64,000 nucleotides of DNA. Source: Pseudomonas sp. (GTDB lineage Bacteria; Pseudomonadota; Gammaproteobacteria; Pseudomonadales; Pseudomonadaceae). The stretch is taken from contig JAKUTK010000014.1 in NCBI GenBank assembly GCA_022448005.1, positions 1 through 64,000 on the forward strand, given 5' to 3'. Below the pieces are notes generated by a model. It was not told the DNA's origin. It was given only the letters and a program-made list of their open reading frames with translations, and searched no databases. Below, piece by piece: positions 22,253 to 33,495 of the stretch; within the stretch, counting starts at the first letter, position 1, and each line of letters opens with the position of its first letter. Made by a program: the position numbers and the translations under genes.

Positions 22253-25062
22253 GAGACCTTAGCGCCACGTTGCGACTGCAGTTCCATCGTGACTTCACCC
22301 TCGACGATGCCACCGCTCTGGTCGACTACTTTGCCGACCTTGGTATCAGCCATCTGTACGCGTCCCCGCTGCTGACGGCGCGGCCCGGCTCGATGCACGG
22401 CTACGACGTCATCGACCCGACCCGTATCAATCCGGAACTGGGCGGTGAGCCAGCACTGCGAAGACTGGTCGATGCCCTGCGGGCCAAGGGCATGGGCCTG
22501 ATACTGGACATCGTCTCCAATCACATGGCGGTTGGCGGCTCAGGCAACGCCTGGTGGCTCGACGTGCTCGAGTGGGGGCGCCGCAGCCCCTATGCCCAGT
22601 TTTTCGACATCCAATGGAATTCCCCCGATCCACTGCTGGAAGGCCAGCTGTTGGTGCCCTTCCTTGGCAGTGACTACGGCGATGCGTTGCTGGAAGGCAA
22701 GATTCCCCTGCGCCTGGATATCGAGAATGGCGCTTTTTACGCCGAGCACTACGAGCACCGCTTCCCCATTTCACCGCCTACTTACGGTGAGATCCTGCGC
22801 CTGACCGATCAACCTGAGTTGCGTAGCCTGGCGCAGCATTTCGATGCGCTGAAAACCGAGCCAGCGCCTTATCAGACCGCACGTGAATTGCGTGCCGACC
22901 TGGCCCGTCTGCTGGAAGACAGCAACACCCGGCAGACACTTGAACAAGCGCTCAGACACTACGACTCGACCACCGAGGAAGGCTTCAAACGCCTGCATGG
23001 CCTGCTCGAACGCCAGAACTACCGCCTCGCCAGCTGGCGTACCGCAGGGGATGACATCAACTGGCGGCGATTCTTCGACATCAACGAGCTCGGCGGTCTG
23101 CGTGTCGAGCGGCCCGTTGTGTTCGAGGAAACTCACGCGAAAATCTTCGAGCTGATCAGCGAAGGATTGGTCGACGGCTTGCGCATCGATCACATCGACG
23201 GGCTGGCCAATCCGCGCGGTTACTGCCGGCGCCTGCGCCGTCGTGTCGATCGGCTTAATGCCGCGCGCCCCGAGGGCGCGGAACAGGACCATGTGCCGAT
23301 CTACGTCGAGAAGATCCTCGCTGAAGGCGAACATCTCCATGACGACTGGGGCGTCGACGGCACCACTGGTTACGAGTTCATGAACCAGGTGTCGCTGCTG
23401 CTGCACGACCCGGCCGGTAAATCCGTGCTGTGTGCGCTGTGGAGCGAAACCGCCGAGCGCCCCGCCGATTTCATGGAGGAGGTCCGGCAGGCTCGACAGC
23501 TGGTGCTGACCGGGCCATTGGCTGGCGACTTCGAAACGGTCGCCCAGGCGCTGCTGCAGGTCGCGCGCCATGACGTGATGACCCGCGATATCACGCTCGG
23601 CGCTATCCGCCGCGGGCTGCTCGAACTGATCGTGCATTTCCCGGTGTACCGAACCTACATCGCTGCCCGCGGCCGACGCGAGTCTGACGAGCCGTTCTTC
23701 CAGCAGGCGCTAGCCGGCGCACGCACCACGCTTAGCGAAGCCGATTGGCCGCTGCTGGATCTGCTTGATCGCTGGCTCGGTGGGGAAGACCTTCGCTCCT
23801 TGCCGCCGGGACCTGCACGGCGGATTCGCCGCTATGCCTGTACCCGCTTCCAGCAGCTGACCTCGCCTGCCGCCGCCAAGGCCGTGGAAGACACCGCCTG
23901 CTACCGCTCCGGTGCGCTGCTGTCGCGCAACGATGTTGGCTTCGACCCGCAAACCTTCAGCGCACCGGTCGATACCTTCCATGCCGAGTGCCTCGAACGT
24001 GCTGAGCACTTCCCGCGCAACCTGCTGACCACGGCGACCCATGACCACAAACGCGGCGAAGACACCCGTGCGCGGATGACGGTGATCAGCGAACGCGGCG
24101 AATGGTTCGCCAGCAAAGTCAAACATTGGCGTCAGCTCGCCTACGGCCAGCGCCAGGAGCTGCCAGAGGGACCAGCGCCTTCGGCTGGCGACGAAATGTT
24201 GCTGTATCAGGTGCTGCTCGGCTGCTGGCCGCTGGACCTGAAGGCTGAGGACAAGCCGGCCATGGAAACCTTCTGCGAGCGGATCATCCAATGGCAGGAA
24301 AAGGCCGTGCGCGAGGCCAAATTGCGCAGCACCTGGACCGATCCGAACAGCGAGTACGAAGGTGCCTGCCAGCACTACCTGCGTGCCCTGCTTCTGGGTG
24401 ACGAATGCAAGACGCTGCGTGACGACATCGCCACAGCCGCCGCCGAGCTGGCCCCTGCCGGCGCACTGAACAGCCTTACCCAGACTTTTCTACGCATGAC
24501 CACGCCGGGCGTGCCCGACCTCTATCAGGGCGCGGATTACTGGGACTTCAGTCTGGTCGACCCCGACAACCGCCGTCCAGTCGATTTCGACCGTCGACGC
24601 GCCACTTTCAATCTGGACGCACAGCCTGCCGAGCTCATGGAGAACTGGCAGGACGGTCGCATCAAGCAATGGCTGATCGCGAACACACTAAAACTGCGTC
24701 GCGCCCACCCGCGCCTGTTTACCGAGGGCCGCTATCTTCCTTTGAAGGTCGAAGGCGAGCATGCCGAAAATGTGATTGCCTTCGCTCGTGAGCTCGACGG
24801 CAACTGCGTGATTGTGATCGCCGCGCGCCTGGCGTATGGCTTGCTAAGCGACAGCCAGACACCGCAAATTCCGGTCGAGCGCTGGGGCGACACCCATGTC
24901 CGATTGCCCGATGCGCTGAGCGGTAATGCAATGGAGCGACTTTTCGACGGAATGACAGTCAGACCCAAACAAGAAGGTTTAAGCGTGCCCGAGGTTTTGC
25001 AGCACCTGCCCTTTGCGCTTTTACAGCTAACAATGAGTTCAACAGGAGAATCAGAACGATGA
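22249..25062 (+). CDS. treY: Malto-oligosyltrehalose synthase
   Basis: A 937-residue GH13 enzyme that converts the reducing-end alpha-1,4 bond of maltodextrin to the alpha,alpha-1,1 trehalose bond. It has the TreY N-terminus (ATLRLQFHRDFTLDDATALV), nucleophile Asp near 313 (GLRIDHIDGLANPRG), Glu near 353 (IYVEKILAEGE) and Asp near 597 (TATHDHKRGEDTRAR). The length is typical. The start overlaps malQ and the stop overlaps the DUF2934 gene, both as ATGA, so the four genes are translationally chained. Confidence 0.95.
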   Translation: MRDLSATLRLQFHRDFTLDDATALVDYFADLGISHLYASPLLTARPGSMHGYDVIDPTRINPELGGEPALRRLVDALRAKGMGLILDIVSNHMAVGGSGNAWWLDVLEWGRRSPYAQFFDIQWNSPDPLLEGQLLVPFLGSDYGDALLEGKIPLRLDIENGAFYAEHYEHRFPISPPTYGEILRLTDQPELRSLAQHFDALKTEPAPYQTARELRADLARLLEDSNTRQTLEQALRHYDSTTEEGFKRLHGLLERQNYRLASWRTAGDDINWRRFFDINELGGLRVERPVVFEETHAKIFELISEGLVDGLRIDHIDGLANPRGYCRRLRRRVDRLNAARPEGAEQDHVPIYVEKILAEGEHLHDDWGVDGTTGYEFMNQVSLLLHDPAGKSVLCALWSETAERPADFMEEVRQARQLVLTGPLAGDFETVAQALLQVARHDVMTRDITLGAIRRGLLELIVHFPVYRTYIAARGRRESDEPFFQQALAGARTTLSEADWPLLDLLDRWLGGEDLRSLPPGPARRIRRYACTRFQQLTSPAAAKAVEDTACYRSGALLSRNDVGFDPQTFSAPVDTFHAECLERAEHFPRNLLTTATHDHKRGEDTRARMTVISERGEWFASKVKHWRQLAYGQRQELPEGPAPSAGDEMLLYQVLLGCWPLDLKAEDKPAMETFCERIIQWQEKAVREAKLRSTWTDPNSEYEGACQHYLRALLLGDECKTLRDDIATAAAELAPAGALNSLTQTFLRMTTPGVPDLYQGADYWDFSLVDPDNRRPVDFDRRRATFNLDAQPAELMENWQDGRIKQWLIANTLKLRRAHPRLFTEGRYLPLKVEGEHAENVIAFARELDGNCVIVIAARLAYGLLSDSQTPQIPVERWGDTHVRLPDALSGNAMERLFDGMTVRPKQEGLSVPEVLQHLPFALLQLTMSSTGESER

Positions 25063-25454
25063 CTAAACAAGAGCAGCGCATCCGCGAGTTGGCCTACGAC
25101 ATCTGGGTTTCGGAAGGCCGCCCGCACGGGCAGGACGAACGTCATTGGGAGATGGCCCGCAAGCTGGCAGAAGCGGAAAACGATACTTCCGAATCAAAGC
25201 CTGCAGCCCGGGCGCGTAAAGCAGTCACGAAACCAACGGATGCCACCCCTGCTGACAAACCCGCCAAGGCGACCAAGGCAGCCAAACCTGCGAAGGAAGC
25301 CAAGGAGCCGAAAGACGTCAAGCCAGCCAAGCCTGCGGTCGATCCTGCCAAGGGGACTGCACGCCCCAAAGCCAAAGCGGGTACCGACGCAGCCGAGGGC
25401 ACCCCGGAAGGCGTCAAAAAAACCCGCGCACCTCGCGCCAAGAAAGAAAGCTGA
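25059..25454 (+). CDS. DUF2934 protein with Lys/Ala/Pro-rich tail
   Basis: A 131-residue protein. Residues about 4-40 form the DUF2934 motif (RIRELAYDIWVSEGRPHGQD, then HWEMARKL). The remaining 90 residues are a Lys/Ala/Pro/Thr repeat-like tail ending in a basic cluster (TRAPRAKKES) that resembles histone H1-like tails. It is translationally coupled to treY. The function of DUF2934 is unknown. The tail suggests binding to DNA or another polyanion, but this is inference. Confidence 0.82.
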   Translation: MTKQEQRIRELAYDIWVSEGRPHGQDERHWEMARKLAEAENDTSESKPAARARKAVTKPTDATPADKPAKATKAAKPAKEAKEPKDVKPAKPAVDPAKGTARPKAKAGTDAAEGTPEGVKKTRAPRAKKES

Positions 25455-25559
25455 ACGACACCGCGCCACAAGTCCAAACCAGCCCTCGAAGAGGGTTGGC
25501 GGGCTGTGGTGACCCTTCACCCTGCACAGCACCTACCTAGAGTTGCCATCGGAGATTTC
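25455..25559 (+). promoter_or_regulatory. Gap before glgX with GC-rich hairpin
   Basis: A hairpin CCAGCCCTC-GAA-GAGGGTTGG (one G-U pair) lies at about 25482-25502, followed by no T-run. It may act as a processing or attenuation structure between the treY-DUF2934 unit and glgX. GGAG at 25551 is the ribosome-binding site that decides the glgX start at 25560. Confidence 0.35.
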
Positions 25560-27722
<2,163 letters not shown>

Positions 27723-27760
27723 CGGGCGAGCAGGCACCGACCTGACAACAGTTGCCTTGA

Positions 27761-27786
27761 AAGCCCCGGTCTCCGGGGCTTTTTTG
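27761..27786 (+). terminator. Intrinsic terminator after glgX
   Basis: A GCCCCGG-TCT-CCGGGGC stem is followed by TTTTTT, an unambiguous Rho-independent terminator ending the glgA-to-glgX transcription unit. Confidence 0.9.
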
Positions 27787-27962
27787 TCTCTTAAGCACAA
27801 CAACCGCGCCAGCACTCAACCGTTCGTTTGAACTCGACGTGCGGTATTGAACCCCGCCAAGCGACTCCAGTCCCAACCCACAGCGCGGCGTTCATGAACC
27901 TACGGATTTGTTCCTGCCAGTCGCGGGCAGAGAGTGTCCCTTCCGTGACGGATCACTTCTTT

Positions 27963-28817
27963 ATGCATCTCACTCGGCTGATCATTTCCTTCGTTCTGCT
28001 GACCTTCTGCTCCATCGTTGCCCTGCCCTCGCTTGCCGGCGGCACTATCAGCAATGCGACGCTGCCCGCCAGCAAACCGGGCACCGTAAAGCTGTTCGTC
28101 AACCGTGTCGGCTCGGGCAAAGCGATGGACGTACGCAACGACACCGACGTTCCGGTCGAAGTCGTGGTGCGCCTGACGCACATGGTCAACGTCACTGGCG
28201 TTGGCAAAGGCGTGGTCCGCAAGACAGTGCCAGCACGGACCCGTATGCGCGTCGCCACGTTGCGCAAACGCCAGCCGGGCTATCCGCTGATGTATCAGCA
28301 CTCGTTCAGCTACTCGTTGATCTATTCACCTGAGCCGGGTAAGAAGGGTTCCGTTGGCGGTTACGCCTATGCCCTGCCTTGGAAAGGCGGCCCGTTCTCC
28401 ATTTCGCAGGGCGCAGGTGGCGACTACAGCCACACCTCGCCCAAAGGCCGTTATGCGGTTGATATCGCCATGCCGGAGGGCACGCCCATCGTGGCGGCGC
28501 GTGCGGGAACGGTGTTGAAGGCGCGTGATGGGCAGCACGGGCGGATGCCCAACCCTGCCGGCAACTACGTGCGAATCCTGCACGACGACGGCACGCATAG
28601 CGCATACCTGCACCTGAGGCGCGGTTCAGTGAAGGTTAAAGCAGGGCAACAGGTAAAGGTCGGCAGTCTGCTTGGCCAGTCTGGCAATACCGGCCGTAGC
28701 ACCGGCCCGCACCTGCATTTCGTCGTGCAAAAAGCTTATGGCGACTCGATGCTGTCGATTCCTTTCCGCTTTTCGCAGCCAGTCAGTACATTGCCGAATT
28801 TCGCCAGCAACAACTGA
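27963..28817 (+). CDS. M23 family (LytM/Gly-Gly endopeptidase-like) metallopeptidase
   Basis: A 284-residue exported protein: a signal peptide ends near residue 24 (SLAG), a middle beta-rich domain follows, and a C-terminal M23 peptidase occupies about 150-275. Zinc-site residues are visible: His near 157 and Asp near 167 (SHTSPKGRYAVDIAMPEG), and HLHF near 250. It probably cuts peptidoglycan cross-links in the periplasm. ATG 27963 is chosen because it starts the signal peptide; the longer frame from 27828 adds an unlikely non-hydrophobic leader. No clear ribosome-binding site is seen. Confidence 0.85.
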   Translation: MHLTRLIISFVLLTFCSIVALPSLAGGTISNATLPASKPGTVKLFVNRVGSGKAMDVRNDTDVPVEVVVRLTHMVNVTGVGKGVVRKTVPARTRMRVATLRKRQPGYPLMYQHSFSYSLIYSPEPGKKGSVGGYAYALPWKGGPFSISQGAGGDYSHTSPKGRYAVDIAMPEGTPIVAARAGTVLKARDGQHGRMPNPAGNYVRILHDDGTHSAYLHLRRGSVKVKAGQQVKVGSLLGQSGNTGRSTGPHLHFVVQKAYGDSMLSIPFRFSQPVSTLPNFASNN

Positions 28818-28830
28818 CCGCGACAGCACG

Positions 28831-29112
28831 TCAGCGCTGCCAGGCAAAACTGAACGTCTCGTCGGCTGACATGCGCTGCAAGTGGTCAGCCACAACGCCT
28901 TCCATCCGCGTCAGCTGTTCCTCGTCCACAGTTTGCAGGGTTGCGGTCAGGCTGTTTTCTCCAGCCGTCAGCGAGCATTGAGTGTCACCCAAGGCGATAC
29001 GGCCGAGCTGGTCATCGAAATCCACCTCGAACTTGTGGCTCCAATGTTTGCAGAGCCTGCGGATCAGGCGGCTGGGGTCGGATGTCTGGATCTGTACGGT
29101 AGAGCTGAGCAT
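28831..29112 (-). CDS. DUF2218 family protein
   Basis: A 93-residue small protein with the DUF2218 pattern: RLIRRLCKHWSHKFEVDFDDQLGRI in the first half and a short helical C-terminus with DHLQRMSADETFSFAW. Members occur near siderophore and stress genes. No function can be given from the sequence. It is convergent with the M23 peptidase gene and directly downstream of the dioxygenase gene, so it is probably in one unit with it. Confidence 0.8.
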   Translation of the reverse strand: MLSSTVQIQTSDPSRLIRRLCKHWSHKFEVDFDDQLGRIALGDTQCSLTAGENSLTATLQTVDEEQLTRMEGVVADHLQRMSADETFSFAWQR

Positions 29113-29142
29113 AAAGAGACCTCTTTGCTAAATGTTGATGGA

Positions 29143-29970
29143 TCAGTCAAACCGGTAGGCCGACAGCGTCGTATGCATGACGCGATCGGTGAATACCTTG
29201 CGTCCCGCCCCGTCCGCCGCCGCACCAGCCGCCACCATCAGCGGCAAAAGGTGCTCTTCGCCACGGAGCGGATGGCAGAGCCGCGCTGAGGGCGCTTGCT
29301 CCCATCCTTGCAGCAGCCCCTCACGATCCGGACGCGGTGCACTGACGGCATTGCTCAACCAGTGGTCGAACTCATCCGAAATCGGCGCGAAACGTGGATC
29401 GCCATAGCCACGCATGTTGTGAAAACTCATGCCGCTGCCGACGATCAACACGCCTTCGTCGCGCAGCGGGGCAATAGCGCGACCGATAGCAAGATGGGCA
29501 GCAGCATCCAGATCCCGCTGCAGCGACAGCTGCACCACCGGCACGTCTGCCTCGGCAAACATCAGCTTCAGCGGGATGAAGGCGCCGTGGTCGTAGCCCC
29601 GTTGAGCATCCTCGCCCGCCGCAATGCCAGCCTCACCAAGCAACTCGACCAGCCGTGCGGCCAGCGTCGGATCGCCTGGTGCCGGGTACTCCAAGGCGTA
29701 GGTATGCGCGGGAAATCCGTTGTAGTCGTAGATGAGCTGAGGTCGTGCGTTCGCGGTGACCATGACGCGGGGCTCCAGCCAATGCCCGGATATCAGGACG
29801 ATTGCTTGGGGGCGCTGCGGCAAGGTTACGGCGACCGATCGGAGAAAGGCAGCCATCGCATCCCAGGCATCAATCGGATTCCATTCCATGAAAAAACACG
29901 GACCGGCCCCGTGCGGCACGAATAACGTTGGCATCCGAGCCGGAGGCGTCAGGGGTGCGTATTCATACAT
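29143..29970 (-). CDS. LigB/DODA-type extradiol dioxygenase
   Basis: A 275-residue class III extradiol ring-cleavage dioxygenase, similar to 4,5-DOPA dioxygenases (YgiD). Metal-binding histidines appear in VPHGAGPCFF, LISGHWLEP, YDHGAFIPLKLMF and GSGMSFHNM. The substrate is unknown: related enzymes act on catechols, often adventitiously. ATG 29970 is preferred over 30018 because AGGA lies 11 nt upstream. It is divergent from the LysR gene at 30075, which is likely its regulator. Confidence 0.87.
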   Translation of the reverse strand: MYEYAPLTPPARMPTLFVPHGAGPCFFMEWNPIDAWDAMAAFLRSVAVTLPQRPQAIVLISGHWLEPRVMVTANARPQLIYDYNGFPAHTYALEYPAPGDPTLAARLVELLGEAGIAAGEDAQRGYDHGAFIPLKLMFAEADVPVVQLSLQRDLDAAAHLAIGRAIAPLRDEGVLIVGSGMSFHNMRGYGDPRFAPISDEFDHWLSNAVSAPRPDREGLLQGWEQAPSARLCHPLRGEEHLLPLMVAAGAAADGAGRKVFTDRVMHTTLSAYRFD

Positions 29971-30074
29971 GGCATCGTGATCCTGAGCGGGTGAATGCAC
30001 AGTATGGATTACACTCATTTCGAGCTGAACAAGGCAAAAAACGTCAACAGTTCTAACTGACAGTAGGAGCCGAC

Positions 30075-30995
30075 ATGCTCGACCGCATCACCGGAATGCG
30101 CGTGTTCACCCGTGCCGCCAGCGCCGGCAGCCTTTCTGCCGCTGCGCGTCATCTGGGGCTGTCACCGGCCATGGCGACCAAGCACGTCGATGCGCTAGAA
30201 GCACGCCTCGGCGTCAAGCTGTTCCATCGCAGCACGCGACGGCTGAGCCTGACTGCTGCCGGTAGCAGCTATCTCGAGGCCTGCCTGCGCATCCTGCCGG
30301 AAATCGACGAGGTCGAAGCCAGCGTGGCGTCACAGCGGGTCGAGGCCTCAGGCCTGCTGCGTATGAATGTGCCGTTATCGTTCGGCACCCGTTTTATCGC
30401 GCCGTTAATGCCTGCCTTCAGCCAGCGACATTCTGCGGTCAAAGTCGAACTGGGACTCACCGACAGCCAGGTCGACCTCATCGATGGCAGTTGGGACATG
30501 GCGGTGCGGATTGGCCGCCTCACCGACAGTCCGCTGCAGGCCAGGCGCCTGACGGATTGTCCAATGCTGGTATGCGCCTCGCCCGGTTATCTGTCCCGGC
30601 ATGGCATGCCAAGGCGGGTGAGCGATCTGTCCCAGCACAATTGCCTGGGCTACAGCCTGTCGAACCTGCTGGGCGGACGAGAATGGGCATTTGGCCCGGC
30701 CGGAGAATTCCGCGTGCCCATTCAGGGCAACCTGGTCGCCAATAACGGCGCGGCGCTGGTGGCGGCCGCCGTGGGTGACCAAGGGCTGATCTACCAACCG
30801 CAGTTCATCGTGGCTGCCGCCCTCAGCCGTGGCGAGTTGGAAATCATCGAACTCGACCAACCGCCGCTGGGGCTCGGCGGGATCCATGTCGTCTACCCAC
30901 CTGAGCGCCGCCCGCCGGCCAAAGTGCGGGCCATGATCGACTATCTTGTCGATGCTTTCGCTGGCGACCTTCCATGGGATTGCCCGCTGCGTTGA
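30075..30995 (+). CDS. LysR-family transcriptional regulator
   Basis: A 306-residue LTTR. The winged HTH lies at residues 1-60 (GMRVFTRAASAGSLSAAARHLG, then MATKHVDALEARLGVKLFHRSTRRLSLT) and is followed by an effector-binding domain of the CrgA/DmlR-like subgroup. It is transcribed away from the LigB-type dioxygenase gene with about 100 bp between starts, the usual arrangement of a LysR regulator and its target. Confidence 0.9.
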   Translation: MLDRITGMRVFTRAASAGSLSAAARHLGLSPAMATKHVDALEARLGVKLFHRSTRRLSLTAAGSSYLEACLRILPEIDEVEASVASQRVEASGLLRMNVPLSFGTRFIAPLMPAFSQRHSAVKVELGLTDSQVDLIDGSWDMAVRIGRLTDSPLQARRLTDCPMLVCASPGYLSRHGMPRRVSDLSQHNCLGYSLSNLLGGREWAFGPAGEFRVPIQGNLVANNGAALVAAAVGDQGLIYQPQFIVAAALSRGELEIIELDQPPLGLGGIHVVYPPERRPPAKVRAMIDYLVDAFAGDLPWDCPLR

Positions 30996-31295
30996 CCCCG
31001 CTGTGCCCGTAGCCAGCCACCCCATCTGGGCATGCCCAGCGTGCCTATTCCGAGCGGTCCCGGCTGTCTATAGCCGAAAAAAAGATGAACCGGGCAAGCC
31101 ACCGTCAGTCCGAATGAAAGGAGCAGGTTGCACCAGCAACGTGCCGTGGATCGCCCCGCCTATAAAGGCCAGGCGCACCCAAGGATTATTCAGCCCAGCT
31201 GTTCCAGCTCGGCTGATCTGCAGGATGTCACTCACCATTCATTCAGACCAATCGAAGCCCGGCCAGGCGCGACTGGACCGTTTATGGAGACGCCC
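30996..31295. other. Intergenic region before the alcohol dehydrogenase gene
   Basis: 300 bp without a supportable gene. A CGGCT/AGCCG hairpin lies at about 31064-31079 and is followed by a run of A, not T, so it is not a rightward terminator. The promoter of the downstream Zn-dehydrogenase probably lies here but cannot be pinned down. Confidence 0.4.
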
Positions 31296-32561
31296 ATGAA
31301 AGCTGTTGTCTATCACGATGTCGGCGACATACGCCTCGAAGACGTACCCGACCCCAAGATCGAAGCCCCGACCGACGCCATTGTGCGCATCACCGCCTCT
31401 GCCATTTGCGGGACGGATCTGCACTTCGTGCGCGGCACCTTCAGCGGCATGAAGCCCGGCACCATTCTTGGCCATGAGGCTGTCGGCATCGTTGAAGAGC
31501 TCGGCGAGGACGTGCGCAACCTGCAGATCGGCGACCGCGTGGTGATTCCCTCGACCATCGCTTGCGGCAACTGCTCGTACTGCCGCTCGGGCTATTTCGC
31601 ACAGTGCGATACAGCCAACCCCAACGGCAAGGAAGCGGGCACGTCTTTCTTCGGCGGCCCGGCAGCGACCGGTCCGTTCAACGGACTGCAAGCCGAAAAG
31701 GCGCGCATCCCGTTCGCCAACATCGGTTTAGTGAAGCTGCCGCCGGAAATCAGCGATGACCAGGCAATCCTGCTCTCGGACATTTTCCCGACCGGCTATT
31801 TCGGCGCGGAGATGGCCGAGATCGAAGCCGGCGACACGGTAGCCGTGTTCGGCTGCGGTCCGGTCGGCCAATTCGCCATTGCCAGCGCCAAACTGCTGGG
31901 TGCCGGGCGCGTCTTTGCCATCGACCAGTACGACGACCGTCTGCGCATGGCCCAGCGCCAAGGGGCGGAGATCATCGATTTCAATCGTGAAGACCCTATC
32001 GAAACGCTCAAGCGTTTGACCGGCGGGATTGGCGTCGACCGCGTGATCGATGCCGTGGGTGTCGATGCGGAACACGGTTGCTGCGGCGGTAAACCTGCAG
32101 ACGGTGCTAATGCCGATCAAAACGCCAAATGGCAACCGGGCGATGCCCCGTCACAGGCGCTCGAATGGGGCGTGCAGTGTCTGGCGAAGGCCGGCACCTT
32201 GTCGATCATTGGCGTCTACCCACCGGATGCCACGACCTTTCCCATCGGCATGGCGATGAACAAGAACATCACCATGAATATGGGTAACTGCCACCACCGC
32301 AAATACATCCCCCGGCTGATCGAGATGATCCAGGCGCGGCGCATCGACCCGACGAAGATTCTCACGCAGGTCAAACCGATGAGCGATGTTATCGCGGCAT
32401 TCGAAGCGTTCGATCGGCGCGAGGGCGGTTGGATCAAGGTCGAGCTGAAGCCCCAGCGTGAGGGCTCGAGCGTTAACGGCTCGGAAGAAAACCTGGTCGA
32501 CGAGGCCGTCGCCGACACCTTCCCGGCCAGCGATCCAACCAGCATGCAGAACCCCCGTTAG
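31296..32561 (+). CDS. Zinc-dependent alcohol dehydrogenase with C-terminal stress-type tail
   Basis: A 421-residue MDR-superfamily enzyme. Catalytic zinc ligands lie in CGTDLHF and GHEAVG, and a structural zinc lobe in CGNCSYCRSGYFAQC. The Rossmann motif is FGCGPVGQFAI. The insertion around HGCCGGKPADG resembles glutathione-independent formaldehyde dehydrogenases. The last 25 residues (NLVDEAVADTFPASDPTS) are an unrelated short 'FPASDP' module after a Ser/Asn linker. ATG 31296 follows GGAG. In P. aeruginosa the same stress cluster holds a comparable dehydrogenase. Substrate unknown. Confidence 0.85.
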   Translation: MKAVVYHDVGDIRLEDVPDPKIEAPTDAIVRITASAICGTDLHFVRGTFSGMKPGTILGHEAVGIVEELGEDVRNLQIGDRVVIPSTIACGNCSYCRSGYFAQCDTANPNGKEAGTSFFGGPAATGPFNGLQAEKARIPFANIGLVKLPPEISDDQAILLSDIFPTGYFGAEMAEIEAGDTVAVFGCGPVGQFAIASAKLLGAGRVFAIDQYDDRLRMAQRQGAEIIDFNREDPIETLKRLTGGIGVDRVIDAVGVDAEHGCCGGKPADGANADQNAKWQPGDAPSQALEWGVQCLAKAGTLSIIGVYPPDATTFPIGMAMNKNITMNMGNCHHRKYIPRLIEMIQARRIDPTKILTQVKPMSDVIAAFEAFDRREGGWIKVELKPQREGSSVNGSEENLVDEAVADTFPASDPTSMQNPR

Positions 32562-32577
32562 GCCACAGGAGCAAGCG

Positions 32578-33495
32578 ATGGCAGCCATCCATATAGGCAT
32601 TTCCGGCTGGCGCTACGCACCCTGGCGAGGCGACTTCTACCCCAAGGGACTCGTGCAGAAGAACGAGCTGAAGTTCGCCTCGCGCGCCGTGAGCAGCATT
32701 GAGATCAACGGCTCGTTCTACTCGCTGCAGAAGCCGGAGCTCTACGCCGGCTGGTATGAAGAGACGCCCGAGGGCTTCGTGTTCAGCGTCAAGGCGCCCC
32801 GCTACATCACCCATGTGCTGCGCCTTCGGGACGTTGAGAAGCCCATAGCCAACTTTCTCGCCTCCGGTGTTCTTGCGCTCAAGGACAAGCTCGGCCCGAT
32901 GCTGTGGCAGTTCCCGCCTTCGTTCAAGTTCGATCCCGAGCGTTTCGAAACCTTCCTCAGCTTGCTGCCGCATGACACGGCTGCGGCGTTGGAAATGGCA
33001 AAAGGCTGTGAAGCACGCATGGAGGGGCGCAGTTATCTGCAGATTGATCGCAAACGCCCCCTTCGTCATGCGGTCGAAATACGTAACGAAAGCTTCGTCG
33101 ATCCGTCGTTCGTGGCGCTTTTGCGCAAGTACAAGGTTGCGCTGGTCGTGGCCGACACGGCCGGTAAGTGGCCATACCGAGAGGACCTCACCAGTGATTT
33201 CGTCTACATCCGCCTTCATGGGGCCGAACAGCTCTACACCAGCGGCTACACCGATGAGGCGCTGGATAACTGGGCGCAGCGCATCACCCACTGGAGCAAT
33301 GGCGGTCAGCCTGACGACGCTTATGTGATCAGCTCCAACAAGCCACCGGCGCGCAAGCATCGCGCTGTTTATTGCTATTTCGATAACGATGTAAAGGTCC
33401 GGGCGCCCTATGACGCGCGACAGCTGTTGCGCCGGCTCGGACTGGATAAAGACCTGGAAACCACTCCAGGCCAGTTGGAAGGAGCATTGGCGTGA
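32578..33495 (+). CDS. DUF72 (YecE-like) family protein
   Basis: A 305-residue TIM-barrel protein of the DUF72 family: GISGWRYAPWRGDFYPKG at the N-terminus, EINGSFYSLQKPELYAGW, and the C-terminal YVYFNND-like pattern (HRAVYCYFDNDVK). No reaction is established for the family. ATG 32578 follows AGGAG. It is 16 nt after the dehydrogenase stop and overlaps the next gene, so it opens or continues a tightly packed operon with ybhP, clsB and ybhN. Confidence 0.88.
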   Translation: MAAIHIGISGWRYAPWRGDFYPKGLVQKNELKFASRAVSSIEINGSFYSLQKPELYAGWYEETPEGFVFSVKAPRYITHVLRLRDVEKPIANFLASGVLALKDKLGPMLWQFPPSFKFDPERFETFLSLLPHDTAAALEMAKGCEARMEGRSYLQIDRKRPLRHAVEIRNESFVDPSFVALLRKYKVALVVADTAGKWPYREDLTSDFVYIRLHGAEQLYTSGYTDEALDNWAQRITHWSNGGQPDDAYVISSNKPPARKHRAVYCYFDNDVKVRAPYDARQLLRRLGLDKDLETTPGQLEGALA

